From Candidatus Kryptoniota bacterium (lineage in GTDB: Bacteria > Bacteroidota > Ignavibacteria > Kryptoniales > JAKASW01): a stretch of 64,000 nucleotides of DNA. The first letter of the stretch is position 1, and the number at the start of each line of letters is the position of its first letter. Of this stretch, positions 17,987 through 26,979 are shown piece after piece. The notes beneath the pieces are model-generated. The model saw only the letters and a program-made list of their open reading frames with translations. It did no database searches and had not been told where the DNA came from. A program made the translations under genes and the position numbers. Location of the stretch: NCBI GenBank assembly GCA_036567965.1, contig DATCTN010000008.1:1-64000 (forward strand), read 5' to 3'.

Positions 17987-18754
17987 ATGATGTTAGAAAT
18001 TAAAAACTTGTTTGTCTCTGTCGAAGGCAAGGAAATCCTGAAGGGTATCTCTCTTTCTGTCCATGCCGGTGAGGTTCATGCGATAATGGGACCGAACGGT
18101 TCAGGCAAGAGCACGCTCGCGAATGTGCTCGCCGGCCGATCGGACTACAAAATCACCGCGGGCGAAGTGACTTACGAAGGCAAAGATCTTCTTGCCATGA
18201 CTCCGGAAGTAAGGGCTCGTGAAGGCCTGTTCCTGGCGTTCCAATATCCAGTGGAGCTGCCGGGCGTAAACAACACCACATTCCTCCGCACGGCACTTAA
18301 CGAGATCAGAAGGTACCGCGGCGAAGCGGAGATCAGTGCGGGCGCATTCCTTTCTCTCCTCAAGAAGAGAATGCAGCTTGTAGAAATGCCCGACACGCTA
18401 TTGAGCCGCGCGGTCAATGAAGGTTTTTCAGGCGGCGAGAAAAAGAGGAACGAAATCCTCCAGATGGCCGTACTCGGACCGAAACTCGCCATACTCGACG
18501 AGACCGACTCCGGACTCGATATCGACGCTTTGAGGACGGTGGCAAACGGCGTCAACAAACTCAGGACAAAGGAAAATGCGATAGTTCTCGTCACGCATTA
18601 CCAGAGACTTTTAAACTACATCGTTCCCGACTTCGTGCACGTTCTTTACCAGGGTAAGATCGTGAAATCCGGCGGCAAGGAGCTGGCACTCGAGCTTGAG
18701 GAAAAGGGATACGATTGGGCAAAGGACAAAAACGAGATTGTCACCGCAGATTAA
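17987..18754 (+). CDS. sufC: Fe-S assembly ATPase SufC
   Basis: ABC-type ATPase of the SufBCD scaffold. Walker A is GPNGSGKST, the signature motif reads GFSGGEKKRNEI, Walker B is LAILDETDSGLD, and VTHYQRLLNYI contains the switch His. These are all in the SufC-specific form, which lacks a transporter partner. The length of 255 aa is normal. Two ATGs in a row (17987 and 17990) leave the exact start open by one codon. The gene is followed 30 nt later by sufD. Confidence 0.97.
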   Translation: MMLEIKNLFVSVEGKEILKGISLSVHAGEVHAIMGPNGSGKSTLANVLAGRSDYKITAGEVTYEGKDLLAMTPEVRAREGLFLAFQYPVELPGVNNTTFLRTALNEIRRYRGEAEISAGAFLSLLKKRMQLVEMPDTLLSRAVNEGFSGGEKKRNEILQMAVLGPKLAILDETDSGLDIDALRTVANGVNKLRTKENAIVLVTHYQRLLNYIVPDFVHVLYQGKIVKSGGKELALELEEKGYDWAKDKNEIVTAD

Positions 18755-18784
18755 CGCAACAAATATCAATTAAAAGAAGATTGG

Positions 18785-20107
18785 ATGCCTGATACAAGCA
18801 GTATTAAGAACTGGTACTTGACTTTATTCAAGGATTTCGAAAACCAGTTGAACGGAGAGAAATCGGGAGCATTTCACAGGTTCCGGAAAGAGGCGATAGA
18901 TCGGTTCGCGCATCTCGATTTTCCCGACACACACCAGGAAGACTGGCGGTTCACGGACATCGGTCCGATACTGGAGCATAGCTTTGCGTTCGCGCCCGGC
19001 ACCAATCCATCGGCACCCGACAAGAATGTTCTGGAGCGAAACCGGTTGTCGAGCGGCCACACACTCGTATTCGTAAACGGCTTCATTAATGAAAACGCGT
19101 CCGACATTTCTTCGCTTCCTGATGGAGTGACTGCCGGAAGTCTCGCACGTCTGCTCAAATCTGGCGACTCGTCTGCCGTCGAGAATGTCCGCCGTTATGC
19201 GCCTGCGGTCGAAGACGCTTTCACTGCGCTCAACTCCGCGTTTGCCGTCGACGGCGCGTACATTGCGGTACCCGACAACACCACCGTTGAAGATCCGATA
19301 AATGTGATTTTCATTTCTCAACCGACCGATAAAATCATTATCCAGCCGAGGAACCTTGTGATCGCAGGCAGAAACTCCCGCGTGAAAGTCATCGAACAGT
19401 ATGTGGGTGCGAACGACGGGGTGTACTTCACAAATGCCGTCACGGCAATACACGGCTCGGAAGGCTCGACAATCGACTCGACGATCGTGCAATCGGAAAG
19501 CCGGAACTCGTACCACGTCGCGACGACGGCGGCGTCTCTGGAATCCGGCGCCGGGTATACGTCGCACGCGATCTCTCTCGGCGCGAAAATATACCGGCAC
19601 AACCTGAACGTAGCCCTGACCGGCGAAGGAAGCAGCACGAACCTCGAAGGATTGTATTTACTATCGGGCGACCAGCTTTCCGACACTCACTCGTTCATAG
19701 ATCACATTGCGCCGCATTGCACGAGCGGGGAGCATTATAAAGGAATACTAGACGGCAGGTCGCGAGGCGTTTTTAACGGGAAGATCATGGTGCGCAAAGG
19801 CGCGCAGCAAACCAACTCGTACCAGGAAAACAGGAACATAATTTTATCGAACGACGCGAAGGTGGACACCAAACCGCAGCTAGAAATATTTGCAGACGAT
19901 GTGAAATGCTCGCACGGCGCGACCGTCGGACAGCTTAGCAAAGAATCGATGTTTTACCTGAGATCGCGCGGCATCAGCGAAGAGGAAGCTCGGCTCATAT
20001 TGATTTACGCTTTCGCGAGCGACGTGCTGAAAGACATGACCACCGATGAGTTGAAGACCAGACTTGAGAATTTACTTTCTCAGAGATTCCTCGGGACTGA
20101 GAAGTGA
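18785..20107 (+). CDS. sufD: Fe-S cluster assembly protein SufD
   Basis: SufB paralogue that completes the SufBC2D complex. The N-terminal helical part has FPDTHQEDWRFTDI, a usual SufD signature. The beta-helix core follows. The C-terminal part includes LDGRSRGVFNGKIMV, QTNSYQENRNIILS, DVKCSHGATVGQL and FYLRSRGISEEEAR. The Cys/His pair in KCSHGA is present, as needed for the SufB-SufD interface. The 440-aa length is normal. A cysteine desulfurase (SufS) is not encoded next, where it is often found. Confidence 0.96.
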   Translation: MPDTSSIKNWYLTLFKDFENQLNGEKSGAFHRFRKEAIDRFAHLDFPDTHQEDWRFTDIGPILEHSFAFAPGTNPSAPDKNVLERNRLSSGHTLVFVNGFINENASDISSLPDGVTAGSLARLLKSGDSSAVENVRRYAPAVEDAFTALNSAFAVDGAYIAVPDNTTVEDPINVIFISQPTDKIIIQPRNLVIAGRNSRVKVIEQYVGANDGVYFTNAVTAIHGSEGSTIDSTIVQSESRNSYHVATTAASLESGAGYTSHAISLGAKIYRHNLNVALTGEGSSTNLEGLYLLSGDQLSDTHSFIDHIAPHCTSGEHYKGILDGRSRGVFNGKIMVRKGAQQTNSYQENRNIILSNDAKVDTKPQLEIFADDVKCSHGATVGQLSKESMFYLRSRGISEEEARLILIYAFASDVLKDMTTDELKTRLENLLSQRFLGTEK

Positions 20108-20149
20108 TTCGGCCCCCGGAATCATCCCTATCGACATGAAGAGGGAGTA

Positions 20150-20470
20150 ATGGAACAGGCAGATAAAAAAGTAATAGAAGACAAGGTGATCGAGGCAGTC
20201 AAGGAGTGCTTCGATCCGGAGATACCGGTGAACATCTGGGAGCTCGGCCTGATATACGAGATCGATGTCAACGATGACCCGGTTGTCAACATAAAGATGA
20301 CACTGACTGCGCCGGGATGTCCTGCGGCGCGTTCGCTTCCGATCGAAGTGCATGAGCGAGTAGCACAGATACCGGAGGTGAAGGATGTGAATGTCGAAAT
20401 AGTCTGGGATCCGCCGTGGACGCCCGAGATGATGTCACAGGAAGCGAAACTGGAATTAGGATTTATGTAA
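20150..20470 (+). CDS. sufT: SufT / MIP18-family Fe-S assembly factor (DUF59)
   Basis: A 106-aa single-domain DUF59 protein with the family signature CFDPEIPVNIWELGLIYEI and the reactive-site segment LTAPGCPAARSLP containing the conserved Cys. It ends with IVWDPPWTPEMMS. Proteins of this family help deliver or mature Fe-S clusters and commonly follow sufD, as here (42 nt downstream). The gene symbol is by context and homology and no activity is proved. Confidence 0.92.
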   Translation: MEQADKKVIEDKVIEAVKECFDPEIPVNIWELGLIYEIDVNDDPVVNIKMTLTAPGCPAARSLPIEVHERVAQIPEVKDVNVEIVWDPPWTPEMMSQEAKLELGFM

Positions 20471-20531
20471 AATGGCAGCCGCGGAACATCGCACCGATTG
20501 CCGTTCAACAAATAAAACGAGTTGAGGACAA

Positions 20532-21011
20532 ATGAAAGTCACCGCACAGGAAGAGTACGGATTGCGCTGCCTATTGCGCATCGGGAGTACCAATCTCCCG
20601 GAAGGAATGACAATACCGGATATCAGCCAGCTGGAAGGTCTCAGTCCCGCGAATGTGGCGAAGCTCCTGCGAATACTTCGGCTCGGCGGGTTCATCGGGA
20701 GTGCCCGCGGTCGATCGGGCGGTTATAAACTCGCACGACCGGCTGAGAATATAATCGTGGGTGAAGTGCTGGCTGCACTCGGCGGAAGAATTTATAACCC
20801 CACGTTCTGCGACGCCCACACCGGAACAAACCCGGTCTGCAATCATATTATCGACTGCTCGATGCGATCGCTATGGCGATCGATACAGAACGCGCTAGAT
20901 GTCGTTCTCAGCAAGGTTACTCTTAAAGACATGCTCGGGAACGAAAAAGTTGTGACGGATCTTGTTATGGCATTGAGCAGCAGTATAGGTGAGCAGCAGT
21001 CGGTGAATTGA
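20532..21011 (+). CDS. Rrf2-family transcriptional regulator, probable Fe-S sensor of the suf operon
   Basis: A winged-helix Rrf2 protein of 159 aa: EEYGLRCLLRI start, helix-turn-helix around 26-55, RSGGYKLARP wing. Three cysteines at 93, 103 and 109 (C-x9-C-x5-C) could hold a cluster. IscR uses C-x5-C-x5-C, so the first spacing here is longer. Being the last gene of the suf operon, it most likely senses Fe-S status and feeds back on the 16325 promoter. GAGG upstream of the ATG supports the start. No terminator is evident in the 72 nt before the convergent gene. Confidence 0.9.
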   Translation: MKVTAQEEYGLRCLLRIGSTNLPEGMTIPDISQLEGLSPANVAKLLRILRLGGFIGSARGRSGGYKLARPAENIIVGEVLAALGGRIYNPTFCDAHTGTNPVCNHIIDCSMRSLWRSIQNALDVVLSKVTLKDMLGNEKVVTDLVMALSSSIGEQQSVN

Positions 21012-21083
21012 GAAACGCCATAACGAGCTTCTCTCCCATCGCGGCTGGTCTATCGGGCCGGATTCAGATAGGAAATTCACCCG

Positions 21084-22001
21084 TCACATCGTCCACTGTT
21101 CGGCATGCATGTCAACTTCATCTGACCAGCGGTGGTGAAGTTTGACGATCTCATTCCGGATATCGGCCGGCAGCGGCTGAACATCTCGAACTGCTGACAG
21201 GAACTCGTCCAGGTTTTCCTTGTGGCTTGTCGAGCCCACTGTGGCACGTACCTGAGGAAAGCCGAAAGCAAACCTGACACAGAATTCAGTCCAGCTCTTT
21301 ATTCCTGAGCGCTCAAATATCGGCGCTACTTCCACCGCGCGTTTCTGGATATAATCTTTCCATGCCGCGCCGGGCACGTCGCGAAGCCGGTGGACGGGCG
21401 CTCCGCATACCGTCCGCATGGCGATCATTGGCTCATGCCGCTCTCTCAACATGTCCCACAATTCATTCGAAGCAAATCTCTGAAGTGGATTCAAGTAGAA
21501 AATAAATCCGTCAACGACGCGTTCAGTATAACCGCCGCGGAGCGCGTTCAGCGCAACATGCGACGTCCATGGAAATACTTCGAGCAGAAAACGTTTCACC
21601 AACCCTTCCTCTTTCAGCCGGGAAAAAGTCGAGTAGCATTTCCCTCCCGAGGCGAATTCCTCAGCAAGTTTTCCGCCAAGGCACAACTGACCCACCTCCA
21701 GTGTATTCAGTCCCAGCGGGTCCAGATTCTGGTGTATCACGTCTCTCAGCTCTTCGGCGCTGTTCCACCCGATCTTGACAATCAGCTTCGGTACGCGAGA
21801 TCGATCCTGGTCGAAGGCCGTTTTCAAAACCTCGAGCGCGTTGCCGTAGGTATGACTCGTGTGGAACCAGACGCCCGCGTTCATTGCGGCTCTCGCAATT
21901 CTGACGCGGTCATCAAAGGGAATCTTCGCGTCGCCGAGGCGAGTAGTGCCATACACGTAACGAGAAATGTCGGTCATTAGATTCGATTTGTGCGATGACA
22001 T
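21084..22001 (-). CDS. Aldo/keto reductase family protein
   Basis: A TIM-barrel oxidoreductase of the NADPH-dependent AKR superfamily. YVYGTTRLGD at the start and FHTSHTYGNALEVL carry the family's Tyr. The active-site Lys would be in LIVKIGW, and VRATVGSTSHKENLDE near the end is the usual cofactor-binding region. The DXY motif is not in standard form (SHTYG), so catalysis is less certain. The start at 22001 is backed by AAAGGGG seven bases upstream. It is a single gene convergent with the Rrf2 gene. Substrate unknown. Confidence 0.83.
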   Translation of the reverse strand: MSSHKSNLMTDISRYVYGTTRLGDAKIPFDDRVRIARAAMNAGVWFHTSHTYGNALEVLKTAFDQDRSRVPKLIVKIGWNSAEELRDVIHQNLDPLGLNTLEVGQLCLGGKLAEEFASGGKCYSTFSRLKEEGLVKRFLLEVFPWTSHVALNALRGGYTERVVDGFIFYLNPLQRFASNELWDMLRERHEPMIAMRTVCGAPVHRLRDVPGAAWKDYIQKRAVEVAPIFERSGIKSWTEFCVRFAFGFPQVRATVGSTSHKENLDEFLSAVRDVQPLPADIRNEIVKLHHRWSDEVDMHAEQWTM

Positions 22002-22871
22002 TACGGAACCCCTTTCTGAACCTGGGAAATCAACCGGCGGTTATTCCCGAGTTGTTACCACTTTTCGGTATCGTATCAGAGTGAGTTCTAATCAGATACC
22101 TGCATAAACGGCCTTCGAAAAAAATGGCGATTAGTCCCGATCCCGCCCTGCAGGATCGAGGATGCCGCATCATAAATTGAACCATAATGTAGAAGCGGCA
22201 GAAATTTCCTGTAGTGCCCTGACCTGGCCCTAACAAACAAATCGCCGACGCCGTCAGGCGGAGGCTTGATTTGTTTCCAACTTGAGCGGAAATTTCCAGC
22301 CATTTTTTCCGATAGCTACACTTCACGAAGCGTTTCGCGTAGTGAACGCTTGATTTTTCTCCGCCAGAGGACGGATCCGCCTTCGGCAGACTTTGCTACT
22401 TTCCGGCGCCTGTCCCGATTTTGATCGGGATGTCAAGACAAAGGAAAGTACATAATCAATCATTGTATCTAGTACACTTTATCTTGTCCACTTTCTTTTG
22501 CTCGTCCAAAAGTCCCGCAGGGATCCCTTACATATGAGAGTATTAATGAACGCGAAAAGTGGACCGAAAGTCCGCCTTCTGCGGATGCGCCACATGTAAT
22601 AATCGAGGTGCAAAAAAGACGCCCCGCGAAAATGGTCCGCCTGCGGCGGATCGTCCCGCCCTCCGTTGTACGCGATTTTTTGAATAGCTCCGTTAGGTCC
22701 TCTCTTAACAAAAAATCGCTATAACCATTCTCTGGGGGCATGAATAGACTGTTCCTCTTAAGCAGGACTCTCCCGAAGGGATCCCTTTCCCTAAGGGACT
22801 CCTTCGGAGCGGGACATTTTCGCAAGGGGGTAGATCGAGGAGCGATTTCAAACTGAGACAGTGCTCGCTTT
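22002..22871. other. 870-bp gene-free, hairpin-rich stretch
   Basis: No credible gene. Several short perfect hairpins occur: TCCCGAT/ATCGGGA (22413-22430), TCCGCCTGCGGCGGA (near 22640) and interleaved CCCGAAGGGAT/CTAAGGGACTCCTTCGGAG (near 22775-22815). The composition varies sharply from AT-rich to GC-rich within tens of bases, unlike the flanking genes. A 118-codon frame (22469-22825, minus) is low-complexity in R/S/T and not accepted. It may be an accreted set of extragenic repeats or a decayed element. Confidence 0.45.
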
Positions 22872-24710
22872 TCAATTTACGAGTCCCGCTGCTTTTCCGA
22901 CGTATACAAGTTTCAAACCCCAGTCTTCCTCATTCGGGGGCGGAGGAAGATTTATGATTCCAATCTTGTTCGCGGTCACGTTCCCGATGTCTTTCCACGT
23001 CCCGTCTCTCGGGTTGAACCACTGTGCGTGATAGATGCTGTTGAGCCTCGCGCCTCTCACCTGCGATTGAGGACACCCTCTCTCAAAGTAAATCATGAAT
23101 ATATTCTTGTCGTCGGTTCGCGCGCAGTATGCCCACCCCTGGTAGCCGAGCGTAGTCTGCGTCTTGTTCGGTGACACAAGGTCTGCAAGGGGAACGAGAT
23201 CCTGATACCGCTCGCCTATTGAGAACGCGAAGGTCTTCAGGTATTGCATCTCGGCACCCGACTTCCACTGGAACGCATCCCACATGTGCGTCGGTGCAGT
23301 CGGTTCGATGTCTGCGCCCCAGATACCTTCAGCTCCATAGACATGTCCCGCGAGTCCGCCCGAGAGGAAACTTCCGTAGATTCCCGACCGCACGAACGCG
23401 TCGTCGAGCTCCGATCCTCCAGCGGCGCCGCGAGTATAATTCGCCGCACCCGGTCCTCGCGCATCCTTGTAGCCCGCGTAATACGGCTCTCCGGTGAGCG
23501 CCGGCTTCGGATCTTTGAGATTGAAAATTTCCGTGAGGTACCAGTAATTGTTGTGCTCCCGCATATTCCCGATCTGGTGGAGCGTCACCCATGACGAGTC
23601 ACCCCAGTTCTCGAGTGTCGAAGGATTAGCATTCGCCGAGAGCAGCAGGCCGAAAGGCGGCGGGCCGAATTTTCTTTCCACCTCGCGCACCGCTGCGGTG
23701 TAGTCGGCCGGGCTCACCGTCTCGTCGATTATGTCGAGATGAATCGGGCTGAGTACCGAATTGTTAGCCTGGTACCGTGCGAAAATATATTCGATGAACC
23801 GCGCGTATGAATCGGGCCAGCCGTAGTACTTGTACCAGCACAGACCTGCATCACGCCGCGAGACCTCAATGAAGGGAATGAAACCGTTTGCGTTAAGATA
23901 ATCGATTTTCCTGTCGAGATATTTAAAATATTCCGGGTTAATGCTGTCGACGTTCGGAAATTCCATCGGGTAGCCGGGGACTTTTCCCGGGAAGTAGAAC
24001 GGGCGTCCGCCTTCGTTGTCCATGTTCTTCGCGCTGCCTGTGCCGAACTCGAGCCAGGCCGACCTGATCGTGGTCTTTGCGGAATCATCCATGAGAAGAT
24101 GCCATGGTTTGCCGTCGGTCATCCAGTTGGGAAACGCGGCAATGACGTTCACCCAATTATAACCCTGAGCTTTGCGAAAACGAACGTAATCCTTGAATCC
24201 AGCAGTTGGACCGATCGGGCGCTCTTTATCGTCATCGTACCATTTGAAGCGGTTCGTGCCGACGGCGTACCATGTATCGCCGATTGCCAGGAACGGAGTT
24301 CCGTCAGCGTAGTCGAGCGCGTGGTTGTTGACGGACGCCCGAAGGAAACCGTGGCGGAGTGGATCTTCATTCTTCTCCGCGTCGGTCCACTCAACCGCAG
24401 TAAACAAACCCGAGTTGCCTGCAAGTCCCGGATCCTCAGGATCCGACCCGCTCTCCCAGGTCCAGACACCTGGAACGGTCGCAACGAGCCGCACTCTGAA
24501 TGTCTGCCCACCGTCCCAGAAACCGTATACTCTTTTTTCAAACCCCGGTCCCTTCAAGTCGACCCAAACCATTACTTCCTTGTAAGCGTTTGAATACTTG
24601 TTGACCGCCGTGAACGCAAGCTCCTGCTTTTCCCACACGTGGACGTCCGCCGCATTTGCGAGAGAGATAGCAACTAGAAGAGTCATCAAGCACGTATTCA
24701 CAGATTTCAT
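22872..24710 (-). CDS. Secreted apiosidase-like glycoside hydrolase (DUF5060-DUF4038 architecture)
   Basis: An exported polysaccharide-degrading enzyme of 612 aa. After a signal peptide (MKSVNTCLMTLLVAISLANA) comes a beta-sandwich like DUF5060 (20-115: WEKQELAF, VPGVWTWESGSDPED). A TIM-barrel of the apiosidase-like DUF4038 type follows (about 125-500: ADGTPFLAIGDTWYA, GYNWVNVIAAFPNW, DIIDETVSP, ALTGEPYY). A C-terminal beta-domain ends the protein (about 515-610, YCARTDDKNIFMIYF). The acidic residues in DIIDE and LTGEPYY are likely catalytic. It is a single gene, with no SusCD pair or regulator beside it. Likely substrate is plant or algal glycan, not determined. Confidence 0.85.
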   Translation of the reverse strand: MKSVNTCLMTLLVAISLANAADVHVWEKQELAFTAVNKYSNAYKEVMVWVDLKGPGFEKRVYGFWDGGQTFRVRLVATVPGVWTWESGSDPEDPGLAGNSGLFTAVEWTDAEKNEDPLRHGFLRASVNNHALDYADGTPFLAIGDTWYAVGTNRFKWYDDDKERPIGPTAGFKDYVRFRKAQGYNWVNVIAAFPNWMTDGKPWHLLMDDSAKTTIRSAWLEFGTGSAKNMDNEGGRPFYFPGKVPGYPMEFPNVDSINPEYFKYLDRKIDYLNANGFIPFIEVSRRDAGLCWYKYYGWPDSYARFIEYIFARYQANNSVLSPIHLDIIDETVSPADYTAAVREVERKFGPPPFGLLLSANANPSTLENWGDSSWVTLHQIGNMREHNNYWYLTEIFNLKDPKPALTGEPYYAGYKDARGPGAANYTRGAAGGSELDDAFVRSGIYGSFLSGGLAGHVYGAEGIWGADIEPTAPTHMWDAFQWKSGAEMQYLKTFAFSIGERYQDLVPLADLVSPNKTQTTLGYQGWAYCARTDDKNIFMIYFERGCPQSQVRGARLNSIYHAQWFNPRDGTWKDIGNVTANKIGIINLPPPPNEEDWGLKLVYVGKAAGLVN

Positions 24711-24851
24711 TTCAATTTCTCCTGAGAGATCTGGGCGATTACTCTAAATAGTTCCGGTAGATTCCTTATGGGATTTATCCCAGAACGAGCTGCCTTATGA
24801 CACACATTCTCATTCATTGTGATCTTCCAAATTCATTTTTGAGCGATCGAC

Positions 24852-25775
24852 TTAAATCTTCTCCTTGAAAAATTGCATCACTGTGGGTGTGACGTCCATG
24901 ATTGAATCGATTTTGTTCCTGAAGAAACTGGCGCCTTCGCCCGCGACTGCCAGCAATGATGGGTTGAAAGTATGCGTCTTCATCGACAGATCTTCTATGT
25001 TGCCGTGATCGCTTGATATAAGTATCGTGATCCCGTCAAGTCCTCCTGCCATGATTCCTCCGAGGAGTCCGTCAAAATTGCGAAGGACAACTTTGGCGTG
25101 GTCCATGTCTTTATCGTGTCCCGCTTTGTCCGTCAGAAAATATTCAAACATGGTGAAGTCGTGTTTATCCGTTATTTTCCTGAGAGTCTTACCCGCTTCG
25201 ACCGGATCGACCGGCACAATATCAGGATATCCGAGATCAGACTGCCATCTGCCCGCCGTGATGTCGGCGGAGATTCCCTCACCGTTCCTCAACGAATCGG
25301 CGGTACAGAGCGGGATGCCGCTGAGCATGCACGATAATGTTGTCGCGCTCAGCTTGCGCTGCCCGGACTCGACGTAATCGAAGAACTGGCGGGGGAATGC
25401 ATTGGCAAAATGCACGTCGGCGCCGAGAGATTTCAGTACCTTGAAAATATTTTTCTCTTCCAGGACCGGCCGGATTCCCGAATGCGGGTAGGGACCGAAG
25501 TGCATTCCGATTGCCTTCGCCGCGTTCACTCCCGTGAACAGAGCCGTCTGCCCCGTACCACTTTGAGGAAAACCTTCGACGTCCAGAAGAGCGTCGGCGG
25601 GTTGAACGAACCCCGTGCCATTACCGATGAACCGATTCTTCGAAGAGGGAACGCCGCCGAATATTTTCCTGAAGTTCTCAAGTTCAACAGCAAAAAAAGG
25701 GTTCGAGACGGGATCCTCATCTCCGATCCCGACCCCGTCGAGGAAAAGGAACAGGAAATGGATCCGGGGTCTCAT
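24852..25775 (-). CDS. Alkaline-phosphatase-superfamily metalloenzyme (iPGM-like)
   Basis: The metal-binding motifs of the phosphopentomutase/iPGM group of the alkaline phosphatase superfamily are all present. They are LFLDGVGIG (first metal Asp), PQSGTGQTALFTG (nucleophile Thr/Ser region), TDKAGHDKD, ISSDHGNIED and KTHTFNP. At 307 aa it is shorter than iPGM (about 510) and lacks its inserted domain, so a phosphoglycerate mutase role is unlikely. It probably acts as a phosphatase or phosphomutase on an unknown substrate. No signal peptide is seen. It is the last gene of a run with the secreted protein 24 nt upstream, dtd and prmC. Confidence 0.82.
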   Translation of the reverse strand: MRPRIHFLFLFLDGVGIGDEDPVSNPFFAVELENFRKIFGGVPSSKNRFIGNGTGFVQPADALLDVEGFPQSGTGQTALFTGVNAAKAIGMHFGPYPHSGIRPVLEEKNIFKVLKSLGADVHFANAFPRQFFDYVESGQRKLSATTLSCMLSGIPLCTADSLRNGEGISADITAGRWQSDLGYPDIVPVDPVEAGKTLRKITDKHDFTMFEYFLTDKAGHDKDMDHAKVVLRNFDGLLGGIMAGGLDGITILISSDHGNIEDLSMKTHTFNPSLLAVAGEGASFFRNKIDSIMDVTPTVMQFFKEKI

Positions 25776-25799
25776 CGGTAAATCAGGAACGGTCGCCGG

Positions 25800-26531
25800 C
25801 TATCCGTGGGTCTGGCTCGCGAGAAAGTCGTGCCAGTCCTGCTCTACCCTGTCGAGGTCCGCATGAAACAATCTCCCGGCAGCCTCGCGCATCGTCGTCG
25901 GATGGTTGAATTGCTGGATGAGCTTGATAAACGATCCAGAACCGTACTTGAAATCGAAAAACTTTCCGGTGGCGCCGAAATAAAAGCATAGGTCGTTCAG
26001 CTCGCTGGGCGTGGTCGCGTTCTGGATCTTCTCATCCAGGTCGGCGAAATACTGGACGTTTTCGATTGGCGGCGCTCCGCAGTCCTTATACTGGCCGCTT
26101 TCATAAACCGCAGCCGAATGTATCAACCACCACGGGGCACCGTTTATGCGAATACGATCGAGAATGATGCGGATGACTCCGGCCTCAACTCTCGATTTGA
26201 AAACAACGTCCTTGAAATCGGATCCCCTGATCAAGTAAAGCACTTCGTCCTTATTGAGAGGAGCAGCGATAGAGTCGGAGCCCGTCAGGTTGGAAAACTC
26301 GAAACCGTCACCGCATATCCTTACTCTCATTTTATCGCTTGTCCCGATCCTGAACCGATCACTTTCAACTTTGTACATCTGTTCCGTGACACTCAGGCAG
26401 GTATTTGCAAAGGCGGCCGACACCGTCGAAGGATAAAAAACCGTGACGTGCCTATCCGCGACTGAATGTACGCCCGCCTGGGAGGAGGAAGCTCCCATGA
26501 GCATCGCACCTACAAGTAATAAGTTAATCAT
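25800..26531 (-). CDS. Exported protein, degenerate MA-type peptidase-like
   Basis: The signal peptide is short (MINLLLVGAMLMGASSSQAG). The middle of this 243-aa protein has the layout of gluzincin-like domains: ILDRIRINGAPWWLIHSAAVYESG recalls the W-L-x-E-G-x-A-x-Y stretch downstream of HExxH in Peptidase MA proteins. The Glu is replaced by His and no HExxH is seen upstream, so it is probably inactive. The helical C-terminus (ATTPSELNDL ... HDFLASQ) completes the resemblance. It overlaps dtd by 8 nt, indicating co-translation. Function unknown. Confidence 0.72.
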   Translation of the reverse strand: MINLLLVGAMLMGASSSQAGVHSVADRHVTVFYPSTVSAAFANTCLSVTEQMYKVESDRFRIGTSDKMRVRICGDGFEFSNLTGSDSIAAPLNKDEVLYLIRGSDFKDVVFKSRVEAGVIRIILDRIRINGAPWWLIHSAAVYESGQYKDCGAPPIENVQYFADLDEKIQNATTPSELNDLCFYFGATGKFFDFKYGSGSFIKLIQQFNHPTTMREAAGRLFHADLDRVEQDWHDFLASQTHG

Positions 26532-26979
26532 GTTCCTTCGTCTCCATTATTATTGTAACAGGACCATCATTAACGAGTTCTACTTCCATCATCTCCCGGA
26601 AGACTCCGGTCACCACTTTTCCGTTGCCGAGAGCGCCCCCGAGTCGCTCCACAAATTTCTGGTAAAGTTGATTGGCCGGCTCCGGTCTGGCAGCCTGCAT
26701 GAAGTTCGGTCGGTTACCTCTTCGCGTGTCTCCGTACAAAGTAAATTGAGAAACGACCATGGCGGAACCGTCCACATCTTTCACGGAAAGATTCATTTTT
26801 CCTTCGTTGTCTTCGAATATTCTTAGACCGGCGCATTTTTCCGCGAGCGATTTGGCATCGTCCGGAGTATCGGACTCGTGGACGCCGAGCAAAATCAAGA
26901 GCCCGCCGGCGATCCGGCAGTGCGTCTTCCCTTTTATCCTGATCTCGGACCGGCTAACGCGCTGCACGACGGCCTTCAT
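26524..26979 (-). CDS. dtd: D-aminoacyl-tRNA deacylase
   Basis: Removes D-amino acids (and glycine from tRNA-Ala) wrongly attached to tRNA. The two invariant motifs are present, SQFTLYGDTRRGNRP with the catalytic-loop Thr/Gln region, and NDGPVTI near the end containing the cross-subunit Gly-Pro motif. The length of 151 aa is exactly typical. The start overlaps the prmC stop by 4 nt (ATGA), so the two translation-quality genes are coupled. Confidence 0.97.
   Translation of the reverse strand: MKAVVQRVSRSEIRIKGKTHCRIAGGLLILLGVHESDTPDDAKSLAEKCAGLRIFEDNEGKMNLSVKDVDGSAMVVSQFTLYGDTRRGNRPNFMQAARPEPANQLYQKFVERLGGALGNGKVVTGVFREMMEVELVNDGPVTIIMETKEHD

Noticed and set aside
2732-22096. Shared 16-bp sequence TCTGATTAGAACTCAC (2732-2747) in inverted orientation at 22081-22096
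   Set aside because: About the number of exact 16-mers expected by chance in 64 kb of both-strand comparisons, with no extended similarity around it.
22469-22825. 118-codon minus-strand frame in the hairpin-rich gap
   Set aside because: Rich in Arg and Ser because of GC-rich hairpins, with no ribosome site or recognisable fold.
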